A stretch of DNA of 64,000 nt from Rheinheimera sp. Lineage in GTDB: Bacteria > Pseudomonadota > Gammaproteobacteria > Enterobacterales > Alteromonadaceae. The notes below the pieces were generated by a model. It worked only from the letters and a program-made list of their open reading frames with translations, ran no database searches and was not told where the DNA came from. This document shows, piece by piece, positions 8,332-16,836 of this stretch. Position numbers and translations under genes: made by a program. The first letter of the stretch is position 1, and every line of letters begins with the position of its first letter. The DNA lies in contig DMYW01000058.1 in assembly GCA_003482455.1 (NCBI GenBank), positions 1-64,000 of the forward strand, given 5' to 3'.

Positions 8332-9264
8332 ATGAGCAAAAAAATTGCGCTGGTGTTCCCAGGTCAAGGTTCGCAGACCGTGGGCATGCTCAATGAGCTG
8401 TATCAAGAATTTTCAGTGGTACGTGATACCTTCGCTGAAGCGTCGGCTGCCCTTGGCTACGATCTGTGGCAATTGGTTGCCAATGGTCCTGAAGAAGCAT
8501 TAAACGAGACACATCGTACGCAACCTGCGCTGTTAACAGCGTCGGTTGCCGTTTGGCGTGTGTGGCAACAGCAAGGTGGTGCGACGCCTGCATTTATGGC
8601 AGGTCACTCGCTAGGCGAATACTCAGCCTTGGTGTGCGCTGGCGTTTTAGGTTTGGCGGACGCTGTCAAGCTGGTCGAAAAACGTGGTCAGTATATGCAA
8701 ACTGCGGTGCCAGCAGGTACTGGTGCCATGTCCGCCATCATAGGTTTAGACGATGCCTTAATAGCCAAAGCCTGCGAAGAAGCAGCGCAAGGTGAAGTGG
8801 TGTCACCAGTGAACTACAACTCACCGGGTCAAGTTGTGATCGCCGGCAACAAAGCCGCCGTAGAACGCGCCAATGAATTATGTAAAGCTGCGGGCGCGAA
8901 ACGAGCCTTGCCATTGCCAGTCAGCGTACCTTCGCATTGTGCCTTGATGAAACCTGCAGCAGAACAACTGACTTCAGATTTAGCGGCGCTGTCGTTTGCA
9001 GCAATGCAAATTCCAGTGGTCAATAATGTCGATGTCGCAGTTGTTGATTCAGCGGACGCCGTGAAAGACGCGCTAATCCGCCAATTGTACAGCCCCGTGC
9101 GTTGGACAGAATCGGTCGAATGGCTAGTTGCACAAGGTGTGACTGACATTGTCGAATTAGGCGCAGGCAAAGTATTAAGCGGCCTGATTAAACGTATTCA
9201 CAAAGAAACAACTACAAGTTCAGTGAACGATCTCGCGTCACTGCAAGCTGCACTGTCAGCATAA
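8332..9264 (+). CDS. fabD: Malonyl-CoA:ACP transacylase
   Basis: Transfers malonyl from CoA to ACP. The 310-residue protein shows FPGQGSQ at the N-terminus, the nucleophile Ser93 in GHSLGE and the partner His202 in VPSHCALM, as in E. coli FabD. The malonate-binding arginine region (KRGQYMQ) is present. A short 19-base gap follows fabH and fabG starts 12 bases downstream, consistent with one operon. Confidence 0.97.
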   Translation: MSKKIALVFPGQGSQTVGMLNELYQEFSVVRDTFAEASAALGYDLWQLVANGPEEALNETHRTQPALLTASVAVWRVWQQQGGATPAFMAGHSLGEYSALVCAGVLGLADAVKLVEKRGQYMQTAVPAGTGAMSAIIGLDDALIAKACEEAAQGEVVSPVNYNSPGQVVIAGNKAAVERANELCKAAGAKRALPLPVSVPSHCALMKPAAEQLTSDLAALSFAAMQIPVVNNVDVAVVDSADAVKDALIRQLYSPVRWTESVEWLVAQGVTDIVELGAGKVLSGLIKRIHKETTTSSVNDLASLQAALSA

Positions 9265-9275
9265 CAGGAGTGTAC

Positions 9276-10019
9276 ATGTCGAACTTTTTTGGTTTGGAAG
9301 GCAAGGTCGTATTGGTCACAGGCGCGAGTCGCGGGATCGGTCGCGCCATTGCCGAAGAATTAGCCAGTCACGGTGCCAAAGTGATCGGTACAGCCACCAG
9401 TGAAAAAGGCGCAGAAGCGATTGCTGCTTATTTAGGCGCTGGCCAAGGATTAGTATTAAACGTCGCAGAACCTGCGTCGATAGAGGCTTGTTTAGAGTCG
9501 ATCAAAACCAACTTTGGCGACATCGACGTGTTGGTTAATAACGCTGGTATCACCCGTGATAACCTGTTAATGCGCATGAAAGACGACGAGTGGTTTGACA
9601 TTATTCAAACCAACCTGACGTCTGTGTATCGTCTGAGCAAAGCCGTGCTGCGTAGCATGATGAAAAAACGTTTTGGCCGCATCATTACCATTGGATCTGT
9701 GGTTGGTTCGATGGGCAATGCCGGTCAAACCAACTATGCGGCAGCGAAAGCTGGCGTATTAGGATTTACAAAATCTCTTGCGAAAGAAGTGGCTTCTCGT
9801 GGTATAACAGTTAACGCTGTGGCTCCTGGCTTCATCGACACTGATATGACCAAAGAGCTGACAGAAGAGCAAAAAGAAGCAATTTTCGGTCAAGTACCAG
9901 CGAATCGTCTGGGTCAACCGGAAGAAATTGCGGCTGCTGTAGCTTTCCTCGCGTCTGAACGCGCTGGCTACATCACCGGTGAAACGATTCATATCAACGG
10001 TGGCATGTACATGGTTTAA
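9276..10019 (+). CDS. fabG: 3-oxoacyl-ACP reductase
   Basis: NADPH-dependent reduction of beta-ketoacyl-ACP; short-chain dehydrogenase fold. The Rossmann motif TGASRGIG is at residues 15-22, NNAG follows, and the catalytic serine, tyrosine and lysine are in the GSVVGSMG and NYAAAKAG segments. An in-frame GTG at 9270 lies inside the Shine-Dalgarno AACAGGAG, so the ATG at 9276 is taken as the start, giving 247 residues. Confidence 0.96.
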   Translation: MSNFFGLEGKVVLVTGASRGIGRAIAEELASHGAKVIGTATSEKGAEAIAAYLGAGQGLVLNVAEPASIEACLESIKTNFGDIDVLVNNAGITRDNLLMRMKDDEWFDIIQTNLTSVYRLSKAVLRSMMKKRFGRIITIGSVVGSMGNAGQTNYAAAKAGVLGFTKSLAKEVASRGITVNAVAPGFIDTDMTKELTEEQKEAIFGQVPANRLGQPEEIAAAVAFLASERAGYITGETIHINGGMYMV

Positions 10020-10144
10020 CATCAGGTTTGACCAGCAGGAAAAGGCTTCGCCTTTGCTTGCATCGACCTTGCTGAACCACTAAACTAGCCGCCACACAAA
10101 ATTGCACTAATTGTTGCGATTTATATACGAAAAAGGAAGAAAAG

Positions 10145-10381
10145 ATGAGCAACATCGAAGAACGCGTTAAGAAAATCATTATCGAACAACTGGGCGTGAA
10201 AGAAGAAGACGTAAAACACGAAGCGTCTTTCGTTGACGATCTGGGCGCTGACTCTCTGGACACAGTTGAGCTGGTTATGGCGCTGGAAGAAGAATTCGAT
10301 ACTGAAATTCCTGACGAAGAAGCAGAGAAGATCACAACAGTTCAATCTGCGATCGATTACATCAAAGCTCACGCTGAGTAA
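10145..10381 (+). CDS. acpP: Acyl carrier protein
   Basis: A 78-residue acidic carrier of growing acyl chains. The phosphopantetheine attachment site is Ser37 in GADSLD. A purine-rich AAAAAGGAAG precedes the ATG. The 125-base gap from fabG is wider than others in the block and holds a small hairpin (10041-10055) and TTGCAC/TATACG hexamers (10102 and 10124, 16 apart), a possible extra promoter; acpP is often expressed above its neighbours. Confidence 0.98.
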   Translation: MSNIEERVKKIIIEQLGVKEEDVKHEASFVDDLGADSLDTVELVMALEEEFDTEIPDEEAEKITTVQSAIDYIKAHAE

Positions 10382-10392
10382 TCACGGTTCTA

Positions 10393-10438
10393 CATCGCGA
10401 TGCGCGATGCAAACGGGTAGCGCAGGCTACCCGTTTTT
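10393..10438 (+). terminator. Double hairpin and terminator after acpP
   Basis: A perfect seven-base hairpin (CATCGCG/CGCGATG, 10393-10409) is followed by ACGGGTAGC/GCTACCCGT (10413-10434) and a run of five T. The second is an intrinsic terminator, probably partial because fabF continues downstream in the same direction. Confidence 0.85.
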
Positions 10439-10491
10439 ATTTGTGGCTCGTATAGGCCTACTGGTAGTTTAACTGAAGTCTGGAGGGATCT

Positions 10492-11730
10492 GTGGCGAAA
10501 CGTCGCGTCGTAGTCACTGGTTTAGGCATGCTGACCCCACTTGGAAATGATGTCGCCACAACGTGGCAAAATCTACAAGCGGGCAAGAGCGGCATTGAAT
10601 TCATCACCCATTTTGATACCGAAGCTTATGGCACCAAATTCGCCGGTTTGCTGAAAGGCTTTGATGTCGAACAGTTTTTCCCAGCCAAAGAAGCACGCAA
10701 AATGGATATGTTTATCCAGTATGGCGTCGCTGCGGGCTTACAAGCCTTTAAAGATTCTGGCATCGAAGTCACTGAAGAAAACGCCCATCGTATTGGTGCG
10801 GCGATAGGTTCTGGTATCGGCGGTTTAGGTTTGATTGAAGAAAACCACGCCAAGTTATTGGCTAGTGGCCCACGTAAACTGTCGCCATTCTTTGTACCTT
10901 CGACCATCATCAATATGATCGCAGGTCACTTATCGATTATGTTGGGTTTGCAAGGCCCCAATATCAGTATTGTTACGGCTTGTACTACAGGCGTGCACAA
11001 CATAGGTCACGCAGCGCGGATGATTGCCTATGGCGATGCTGATGCCATGTTAGCTGGCGGTGCTGAAAAAGCCTCGACTCATTTGGGTATGGGCGGTTTT
11101 GGTGCGGCGCGCGCGCTTTCGACGCGTAACGATGCCCCGCAACAAGCCAGTCGTCCGTGGGACAAAGATCGTGATGGTTTTGTGCTCGGTGATGGCGCTG
11201 GCGTGGTGATGCTGGAAGAATATGAACATGCCAAAGCTCGTGGTGCCAAAATCTATGCAGAGTTGGTTGGTTTTGGCATGAGCGGTGATGCGTATCACAT
11301 GACGTCACCACCAGAGACGGGTCGTGGCGCTGCGTGGGCAATGAAGCATGCGCTCAACGATGCTGGCTTAAATCCTGAACAAGTTCAGTATATCAATGCG
11401 CATGGAACTTCAACACCTGCCGGTGATATCGCTGAAACTATGGCGATTAAGTCAGTGTTTGGTGCTAAACCACAAGGGTTAATGGTCAGCTCTAGCAAAT
11501 CCATGCTCGGCCATTTATTAGGCGCGGCAGGTTCTGTGGAATCCATCATTACTGTGTTGTCTCTACAAGACCAAGTCGTCACACCGACGATCAACTTGGA
11601 CAATCCTGACGAAGGCTGTGACTTAGATTACGTGCCGCATGAATCTCGCCAAGCAACGATGGAATACGCTTTGTGTAACTCGTTTGGCTTTGGTGGTACG
11701 AACGGCTCCATTCTGTTCAAAAAGATCTAA
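10492..11730 (+). CDS. fabF: Beta-ketoacyl-ACP synthase II
   Basis: Elongating ketosynthase; temperature control of unsaturated fatty acids in E. coli. The 412-residue protein has catalytic Cys164 in VTACTTGVHN, the His of NAHGTSTPAGD, the His of SSKSMLGHLLGAAG and the C-terminal NSFGFGGTNGS. The start is GTG at 10492, with a strong GGAGGG five bases upstream. It follows the acpP terminator region and is closed by its own terminator. Confidence 0.97.
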   Translation: MAKRRVVVTGLGMLTPLGNDVATTWQNLQAGKSGIEFITHFDTEAYGTKFAGLLKGFDVEQFFPAKEARKMDMFIQYGVAAGLQAFKDSGIEVTEENAHRIGAAIGSGIGGLGLIEENHAKLLASGPRKLSPFFVPSTIINMIAGHLSIMLGLQGPNISIVTACTTGVHNIGHAARMIAYGDADAMLAGGAEKASTHLGMGGFGAARALSTRNDAPQQASRPWDKDRDGFVLGDGAGVVMLEEYEHAKARGAKIYAELVGFGMSGDAYHMTSPPETGRGAAWAMKHALNDAGLNPEQVQYINAHGTSTPAGDIAETMAIKSVFGAKPQGLMVSSSKSMLGHLLGAAGSVESIITVLSLQDQVVTPTINLDNPDEGCDLDYVPHESRQATMEYALCNSFGFGGTNGSILFKKI

Positions 11731-11771
11731 CAGCTGCTTGAATGCCAGCCAGATGGCTGGGCTTCACTGAC

Positions 11772-11805
11772 AAAAAAGGCTGCGCTTGCAGCCTTTTGTT
11801 TTTTT
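11772..11805 (+). terminator. Intrinsic terminator after fabF
   Basis: GGCTGC (11778-11783) pairs with GCAGCC (11788-11793) around GCTT, followed by a T-rich tract. Confidence 0.88.
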
Positions 11806-11861
11806 GTCAGATTTTTTCGGGCATACTCGGCAAAAATGCGTAAAAAGGAAATGCATAAGGC

Positions 11862-12650
11862 ATGAATGGCTTGACTGATCGCAGTTTTTTGTACGGTGAT
11901 GCTTTGTTTAGCACCATGAAAGTGCAAGATAGCCGGTTGCAGTTGTGGCCTCTGCATTGGCAACGCCTGCAACAAAGCGCGGCCCGTTTGGGTTTTGCTC
12001 CTTTAGTGCAACAGCAAATCGAAGATGCGATTGCGATGCGGCAGTTGTCAAACAATCAGGTACTTAAAATTCAAGTCAGTCGTGGGGCGGGCGGTCGTGG
12101 TTACAGCCCGCGCGGCGTCGATGGTCCTTCAATTTATCTGTCTGATGCGACCTTGCCTGATTATACAATTCAGCAACAGCACGGAGTTTCGCTGGACTTA
12201 GCTAGTTTGAGGCTTGGTCGCCAGCCCGCACTTGCTGGAATAAAACATTGCAATCGTCTTGAGAATGTTTTGTTAAAACAAGAGCTTGAGTCTAGCACTG
12301 TTGACGAGTTGTTGGTCGCCGATAGTGAAAATGTCTTGGTGGAATGTACGGCCGCAAATATCATGTTTTACAAGCAACAGCAGTGGTTCACACCAAGTCT
12401 GCAGTACGCCGGGGTTGCTGGGGTGATGCGCGACTTGTTGATGCGTCATTTAAACATTCGCGAAGTGACTTGGTCGGTCGCCGATCTTATCGATGTTGAC
12501 GCTATGCTGGTGTGTAATGCCTTGATGGGCGTCGTGCCAGTAAGGCAATGGCGACAGGTCGCTTTGGACTTGGCTCCGGTGCAAGTCATTCAGAATAATT
12601 TACCCCAATGGATCGATGAGTTCAGTTCCCCATGTGGCAAAAAACGTTAA
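11862..12650 (+). CDS. pabC: Aminodeoxychorismate lyase
   Basis: PLP enzyme that releases pyruvate from 4-amino-4-deoxychorismate to give p-aminobenzoate for folate. The 262-residue protein matches the fold-IV aminotransferase family: DRSFLYGDALFSTM near the start, IKHCNRLENVLLKQE with the Schiff-base lysine region, and ECTAANIMFY. The position between fabF and mltG is as in E. coli. The end overlaps mltG by 19 bases, so translation is likely coupled. Confidence 0.93.
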   Translation: MNGLTDRSFLYGDALFSTMKVQDSRLQLWPLHWQRLQQSAARLGFAPLVQQQIEDAIAMRQLSNNQVLKIQVSRGAGGRGYSPRGVDGPSIYLSDATLPDYTIQQQHGVSLDLASLRLGRQPALAGIKHCNRLENVLLKQELESSTVDELLVADSENVLVECTAANIMFYKQQQWFTPSLQYAGVAGVMRDLLMRHLNIREVTWSVADLIDVDAMLVCNALMGVVPVRQWRQVALDLAPVQVIQNNLPQWIDEFSSPCGKKR

Positions 12651-13645
12651 TTACCAGTTTGATAGTGCTGTTGACCTGTAGTTTCGGATTTCGCAACTAC
12701 CTACAGCAAGTGCAATTGGCGCCGTTAGCCTTTACGTCTGAGTATTTAGATGTCAAAGCGGGCACTTCGTTATCTACCTTATGCCAAGACTGGCAAAATC
12801 AACAACTGCTTACCTCAGGTCAATGCTGGCGGTTAAAAGCCTATAGTGTACTGAATCCGCAGATCCGGCAGATTAAAGCCGGTGTGTATGCGATCAAACC
12901 TATGTCGGTGCAACAGACCATTCAGCTACTGCGCTCTGGCAAGGTGGCTCAATTTAGTTTGCGCCTGCAAGAAGGCAAAACTCTTGCAGAAAACCTGCAA
13001 GCACTACAAGCAGCGCAATTTCTCGAACACGATATCAAAAGCGCTGAGGCGGCGATGGCGTTGTTAAGTTGGCCTGAAGCGTGGGGGCCCAAGCCGGTCA
13101 ACGCTGAAGGGCTATTTTTCCCCGAGACTTATAACTACACCGCGCATGAAAAGCTATCAACTGTGCTCAAGCGTTCACACAAACAATTGATTGAGCGGGT
13201 TGAAAAAGCGTGGGCGACTAAACAAGCGGCCTTGCCGTTAAAGAGCCCGTATGAGCTGTTGATATTGGCGTCGATTATCGAAAAAGAAAGTGGTTATATT
13301 CCCGAAAAACCGCTGATTTCGTCGGTATTTATCAATCGCCTGCACAAAAATATGCGTCTACAAACTGACCCTACCGTGATCTATGGCTTAGGTGATCGGT
13401 ATCAAGGCGATATCACCCGAGCATTTTTGCAAGACCCGCATCCTTATAATACTTATGTGCACAATGGTTTGCCGCCAGGTCCAATTAGCAGTGTGTCACA
13501 AAGCTCTATTAGCGCAGCGGCACAGCCTCAAGCCTCCGACAAACTGTATTTTGTCGCCAGTGGCGGTGGTAAACATGTGTTTTCCAGTACGCTTGATGAA
13601 CATAACAAAAATGTCCGTATTTACATTCTGGGTAAAAAGTCATGA
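12632..13645 (+). CDS. mltG: Endolytic murein transglycosylase MltG
   Basis: Cleaves nascent glycan strands in the inner membrane and so ends peptidoglycan polymerisation. The 337-residue protein has one N-terminal membrane segment (about residues 4-20), a LysM-like region (DVKAGTSLSTLCQDW) and the YceG catalytic domain with Glu219 in ASIIEKESGY. QTDPTVIYGLGDRYQGDITR is a family hallmark. It overlaps pabC upstream and tmk downstream (ATGA). Confidence 0.95.
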   Translation: MWQKTLITSLIVLLTCSFGFRNYLQQVQLAPLAFTSEYLDVKAGTSLSTLCQDWQNQQLLTSGQCWRLKAYSVLNPQIRQIKAGVYAIKPMSVQQTIQLLRSGKVAQFSLRLQEGKTLAENLQALQAAQFLEHDIKSAEAAMALLSWPEAWGPKPVNAEGLFFPETYNYTAHEKLSTVLKRSHKQLIERVEKAWATKQAALPLKSPYELLILASIIEKESGYIPEKPLISSVFINRLHKNMRLQTDPTVIYGLGDRYQGDITRAFLQDPHPYNTYVHNGLPPGPISSVSQSSISAAAQPQASDKLYFVASGGGKHVFSSTLDEHNKNVRIYILGKKS

Positions 13646-14271
13646 ATAAAGGCCGCTTTATTGTTGTAGAAGGCCTCGAAGGCGCCGGTAAATCGACAGC
13701 GATCCATACGGTTGCTCAGTATCTACAAACGTTGCTTGCTAAGACTCCACACCAATTAGTGCAAACTCGCGAGCCAGGCGGTACGCCGATGGCCGAGGAG
13801 ATCCGCACGCTAGTCAAAGCTTCTCGGCAAGAAACGGTTGCTGCGACCACAGAATTGCTGCTGATGTATGCAGCGAGGGCGCAACTACTCGAAAATGTGA
13901 TCCGCCCAGCGCTTACCCGTGGCGATTGGGTGCTGGCTGATCGTCACGACTTGTCCAGTCGAGCCTACCAAGGTGGTGGTCGGCAGATCAGTGACGCATT
14001 AATCGACCCCATTCGACAGGTGGTTTTGCATGGGCTGCAACCGGATTTGACCTTGTATTTGGATATTGAGCCCGCTGTTGGATTAGCGAGGGCTCGTGCG
14101 CGTGGTGAACTTGATAGGATTGAACAAGAGCAGTTGGCGTTTTTCCAACGAACCAGACAAAAATATCTCGATATCGCACGTCAAGATAGCAGCATAGTGG
14201 TGATTGATGCGTCAGAATCGCTAGAACAAGTGCAACAGGCATTATTACAAGCGTTGGAGCAGAGATGCTAA
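13642..14271 (+). CDS. tmk: Thymidylate kinase
   Basis: Phosphorylates dTMP to dTDP. The 209-residue protein has P-loop GLEGAGKST (11-19), TREPGGTPMAEEIR and the ADRHDLSSRAYQGGGR segment containing the DR(Y/H) motif that binds dTMP. It starts inside the mltG stop (ATGA) and its end overlaps holB by seven bases. Confidence 0.96.
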   Translation: MNKGRFIVVEGLEGAGKSTAIHTVAQYLQTLLAKTPHQLVQTREPGGTPMAEEIRTLVKASRQETVAATTELLLMYAARAQLLENVIRPALTRGDWVLADRHDLSSRAYQGGGRQISDALIDPIRQVVLHGLQPDLTLYLDIEPAVGLARARARGELDRIEQEQLAFFQRTRQKYLDIARQDSSIVVIDASESLEQVQQALLQALEQRC

Positions 14272-15146
14272 CCAGTTGGCTGCAACCAACCCTTGAGCAG
14301 TGGTGGCATTTGCATCAGCAGCAGAGATTGCATCATGCGCTCTTGGTCGCTGGGCCAGCGGGAATTGGCAAGGCAGCGTTAATCCAAGCGCTCGCTCATC
14401 GCTTGTTGTGCCAAAGTGCTAACGCGCCTTGTGGTCAGTGCAAATCCTGCCACCTTTTTTTGGCGGGCCATCACCCAGATTTTTTGCAACTGACTGTAGA
14501 AAACAGCATTGGCGTTGATGCGGTGCGTGAGATCGCTGTTTTTTTCCAGCAATCGGCGCAACAGGGCGGTGTAAAACTGGTATCAGTGCCGCAAGCGCAC
14601 AAAATGACCGAAGCCGCGTCCAATGCGCTGCTTAAAACGCTGGAAGAACCCGGTAATGGTTGTTTTTTGTTGTTGCAAACGGATCATCCGCAACGCTTGT
14701 TGCCGACCATCTTAAGTCGTTGTCAACAATGGTCTATCGCGGCGCCGTCACTTCCAGAAGCAAAGCAGTTTTTGCGGCTACAAACCAATGAAAATTTGCC
14801 TGCAGAATTGCTGACCTTAAGTGCTGGTGCGCCTTATTTAGTGTATGACTGGTGGCGGCAAGGGCAGGTGCCATTGATCCTTGATGGATTGGCGCTGCTA
14901 CGCGATATGTTGCAGCACCCGGCGCAAATTACTAACAAAGTCACAAAGTTAGAATCGTTGCCTTTGTTGCCTGAATTAATTCGATTTGTGTTATTCGAAC
15001 GATTAGCGCATGCTCAACAGGGGCTCCAATTTGAAGCGATTGAACGCTTTGACCAATGGTGCCGTGACTGCGCGCTGATTTTGGGGCAAAATAAAAGCAT
15101 TGCTCTCGCCGCCTTAATGTACGACCTAGCTAAATTCACACGGTAA
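14265..15146 (+). CDS. holB: DNA polymerase III delta' subunit
   Basis: Clamp-loader subunit of the replicative polymerase. The 293-residue protein has a degenerate P-loop (AGPAGIGKAAL), a four-cysteine zinc module (CQSANAPCGQCKSC), EAASNALLKTLEEP and the SRC finger motif in ILSRCQQW. Length is slightly shorter than E. coli HolB (334). The first codons overlap tmk. Gene order tmk-holB-pilZ-tatD is conserved in pseudomonads and relatives. Confidence 0.93.
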   Translation: MLTSWLQPTLEQWWHLHQQQRLHHALLVAGPAGIGKAALIQALAHRLLCQSANAPCGQCKSCHLFLAGHHPDFLQLTVENSIGVDAVREIAVFFQQSAQQGGVKLVSVPQAHKMTEAASNALLKTLEEPGNGCFLLLQTDHPQRLLPTILSRCQQWSIAAPSLPEAKQFLRLQTNENLPAELLTLSAGAPYLVYDWWRQGQVPLILDGLALLRDMLQHPAQITNKVTKLESLPLLPELIRFVLFERLAHAQQGLQFEAIERFDQWCRDCALILGQNKSIALAALMYDLAKFTR

Positions 15147-15151
15147 CTGCC

Positions 15152-15478
15152 ATGGAAGAAATCACCCTCGACTTTCCAGATCTTAAAGAATTGTATCGCT
15201 CTTACATGCCATTTTTAAAACAAGGTGGTTTGTTTGTGCGGACCAACCGCCAGTATCGGATTGGCCAAAGTTTAGCTTTGGCGGTGATATTGCCGGATGC
15301 TTTAGAGGGAATTCCTGTGTCTGGCAAAGTTGCGTGGATCACGCCACAAGGCGCGCAGAACTCCAGTCCTGCAGGTATTGGAGTCGCCTTTATCGATGAT
15401 AAACAGAACTTACGTGATAGAATCGAGAAGCTTTTATCGGGTACTGCTGATAGTCAGGAGTTAACCTACACCTTATAA
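15152..15478 (+). CDS. pilZ: PilZ-domain protein of the type IV pilus kind
   Basis: A 108-residue single PilZ domain. Its place between holB and a tatD-family gene is exactly that of Pseudomonas PilZ, needed for type IV pilus assembly. The N-terminal RxxxR c-di-GMP motif is not evident (RTNRQYRIGQ is the nearest), matching the Pseudomonas protein, which does not bind the nucleotide in canonical fashion. It lies five bases after holB. Confidence 0.85.
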   Translation: MEEITLDFPDLKELYRSYMPFLKQGGLFVRTNRQYRIGQSLALAVILPDALEGIPVSGKVAWITPQGAQNSSPAGIGVAFIDDKQNLRDRIEKLLSGTADSQELTYTL

Positions 15479-15503
15479 CCGATGGATCTGTGGAGTAACT
15501 TCG

Positions 15504-16280
15504 GTGTTTGTCGATTCGCATTGCCATCTCGATCGTCTCGAGTGGGAAAAATTACAGTTAGATTTACCTCAAGTCTTGGCGCAGGCGGCTGCGTCCAACG
15601 TGTCTCACCTGTTGTGTGTTAGCGTGTCCCTGCAAGAGTATCCCGGCATGGCCGCCTTGGTCGCACCGTATTCAAACGTATTTGTGTCCTGTGGTGAGCA
15701 TCCGCTGCATGCCGGCGATTGGCTCGACCAGCAGCAGTTGTTGGCGCTTGCAGCTGAGCCACGCGTTGTGGCTGTGGGGGAAACAGGCTTGGATTATTTC
15801 TACAGCCCAGACAATAAACTGACACAACAACAAGCCTTTGCGGCGCACATTGACGTTGCCAGACAACTGAACAAACCGCTGATTGTGCACACCAGAGATG
15901 CGCGTGCTGATACGTTAGCGCTATTAAAATCGCATCATGCCGACGAATGTCGCGGTGTATTGCACTGTTTTACCGAAGATTGGCCGACGGCCAAAGCCGC
16001 CCTTGATTTAGGCTTTTATATATCGTTTTCTGGCATCATGACCTTTCGCAATGCCGATGCGCTGCGCGAAGTCGTGAAAAAAGTGCCGTTAGATCGGCTA
16101 TTGATTGAAACCGATTCGCCTTATCTTGCACCAGTGCCGTATCGTGGTAAGACCAACCAACCAGCATACGTCAGTGCCGTTGCTGCGGCGGTGGCGCAAC
16201 TAAAAGATGTTTCGATTGAGCAGTTAGCCGCGGTGACCACCGACAATTTCTTTGAATTGTTTTCACTCGCGCAGCGCTGA
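15504..16280 (+). CDS. ycfH: TatD-family metal-dependent deoxyribonuclease (YcfH)
   Basis: Member of the TatD amidohydrolase family, probably a 3'-5' exonuclease or quality-control nuclease; not part of the Tat translocase. The 258-residue TIM barrel shows VDSHCHLD at the start, GETGLDY, VHTRDA, HCFTE and the ETDSPYLAP metal-binding block. The start is GTG at 15504 because the family begins with F/L-V-D-S-H. Last gene of the block; no T-run terminator follows at once, only the hairpin cluster. Confidence 0.93.
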   Translation: MFVDSHCHLDRLEWEKLQLDLPQVLAQAAASNVSHLLCVSVSLQEYPGMAALVAPYSNVFVSCGEHPLHAGDWLDQQQLLALAAEPRVVAVGETGLDYFYSPDNKLTQQQAFAAHIDVARQLNKPLIVHTRDARADTLALLKSHHADECRGVLHCFTEDWPTAKAALDLGFYISFSGIMTFRNADALREVVKKVPLDRLLIETDSPYLAPVPYRGKTNQPAYVSAVAAAVAQLKDVSIEQLAAVTTDNFFELFSLAQR

Positions 16281-16349
16281 TTTAATCCGACGATACCGTG
16301 AGGGTGGTGCAAGCCGCATACTGTATTTTACAAACTGCAGACGAAAAGA

Positions 16350-16440
16350 AGCCCAGAACGAATCCGCATTGTTCCGGGCTTAGGGGAATGGCTCATTACA
16401 ATGAGCCGTGCGCTAGAGGGGGGCAGCGAGGCACGCTGCC
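16350..16440 (+). repeat. Three tandem hairpins
   Basis: Stem 1 pairs 16350-16359 with 16371-16380 (one mismatch). Stem 2 pairs GGCTCATT (16390-16397) with AATGAGCC (16400-16407). Stem 3 pairs GGCAGCG (16422-16428) with CGCTGCC (16434-16440). None is followed by a T-run. They could be a rho-dependent 3' end structure, a structured RNA or REP-like elements. Confidence 0.6.
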
Positions 16441-16750
16441 GACTTAATTCCAGTGTAGACAAGCGCTGATTTTTTGCGCAACTGGTTAATCTTCGCTAAA
16501 TCACTCATTGCGTTAAAGATTTGTAATCACTCCACTGTTTGTCGGCAGTTTATCCACAGAGTTACCCCCAGCTAATCCTTGCGACATATGGCTTTGCATC
16601 AGGTTTCCCGATTACAGATACTGTAACTTCGTTAGAACTTAAAGTTCATAACATACATTTGAAATAAAAAAATAATCTAAAAAAATAATTTTTTGCTTGC
16701 GCTAATTTCGGCTGTTTTGGCAAGGAGCTGTTACAGCAGTTCTCAATAAA

Positions 16751-16832
16751 TTGTCGACATAATACTTTTGTTTAACTTGACTATGCGCCTTGCAGGGCTA
16801 AAAATAGGCGTATTCTTAAATTATGTCGACAA
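16751..16832 (+). promoter_or_regulatory. Paired GTCGAC operators around a promoter (prp regulator)
   Basis: TTGTCGACATAA (16751-16762) and its exact reverse complement TTATGTCGACAA (16821-16832) lie with centres 70 bases apart, each with a GTCGAC core. TTGACT (16777-16782) and TAAAAA (16799-16804) lie between them and could be the promoter. This fits the operator of a dimeric GntR-family repressor acting on its own operon. The pairing is seen; the binding is inferred. Confidence 0.65.
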
Positions 16833-16836
16833 AAGC

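Larger units (their letters stand above)
16281..16836. other. Gene-free region between tatD-family gene and GntR regulator
   Basis: 556 bases without a convincing gene. The left part holds three consecutive GC-rich hairpins (16350-16440). The middle is AT-rich (about 16640-16700). The right end carries two mirror-image 12-base palindromic sites and a promoter-like pair. A longer frame starting at TTG 16768 reads into the regulator but lacks a proper start region. Confidence 0.6.

Noticed and set aside
10041..10055. Hairpin between fabG and acpP as a terminator
   Set aside because: No T-run follows; at most a minor attenuating or processing structure.
15504..16280. Assignment to the twin-arginine translocation system from the name TatD
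   Set aside because: TatD-family proteins are nucleases; no tatABC genes are here.
16768..16836. Longer N-terminus of the GntR regulator from TTG 16768 or ATG 16783
   Set aside because: The extra residues are not like the family and would place an operator-like palindrome in coding sequence.
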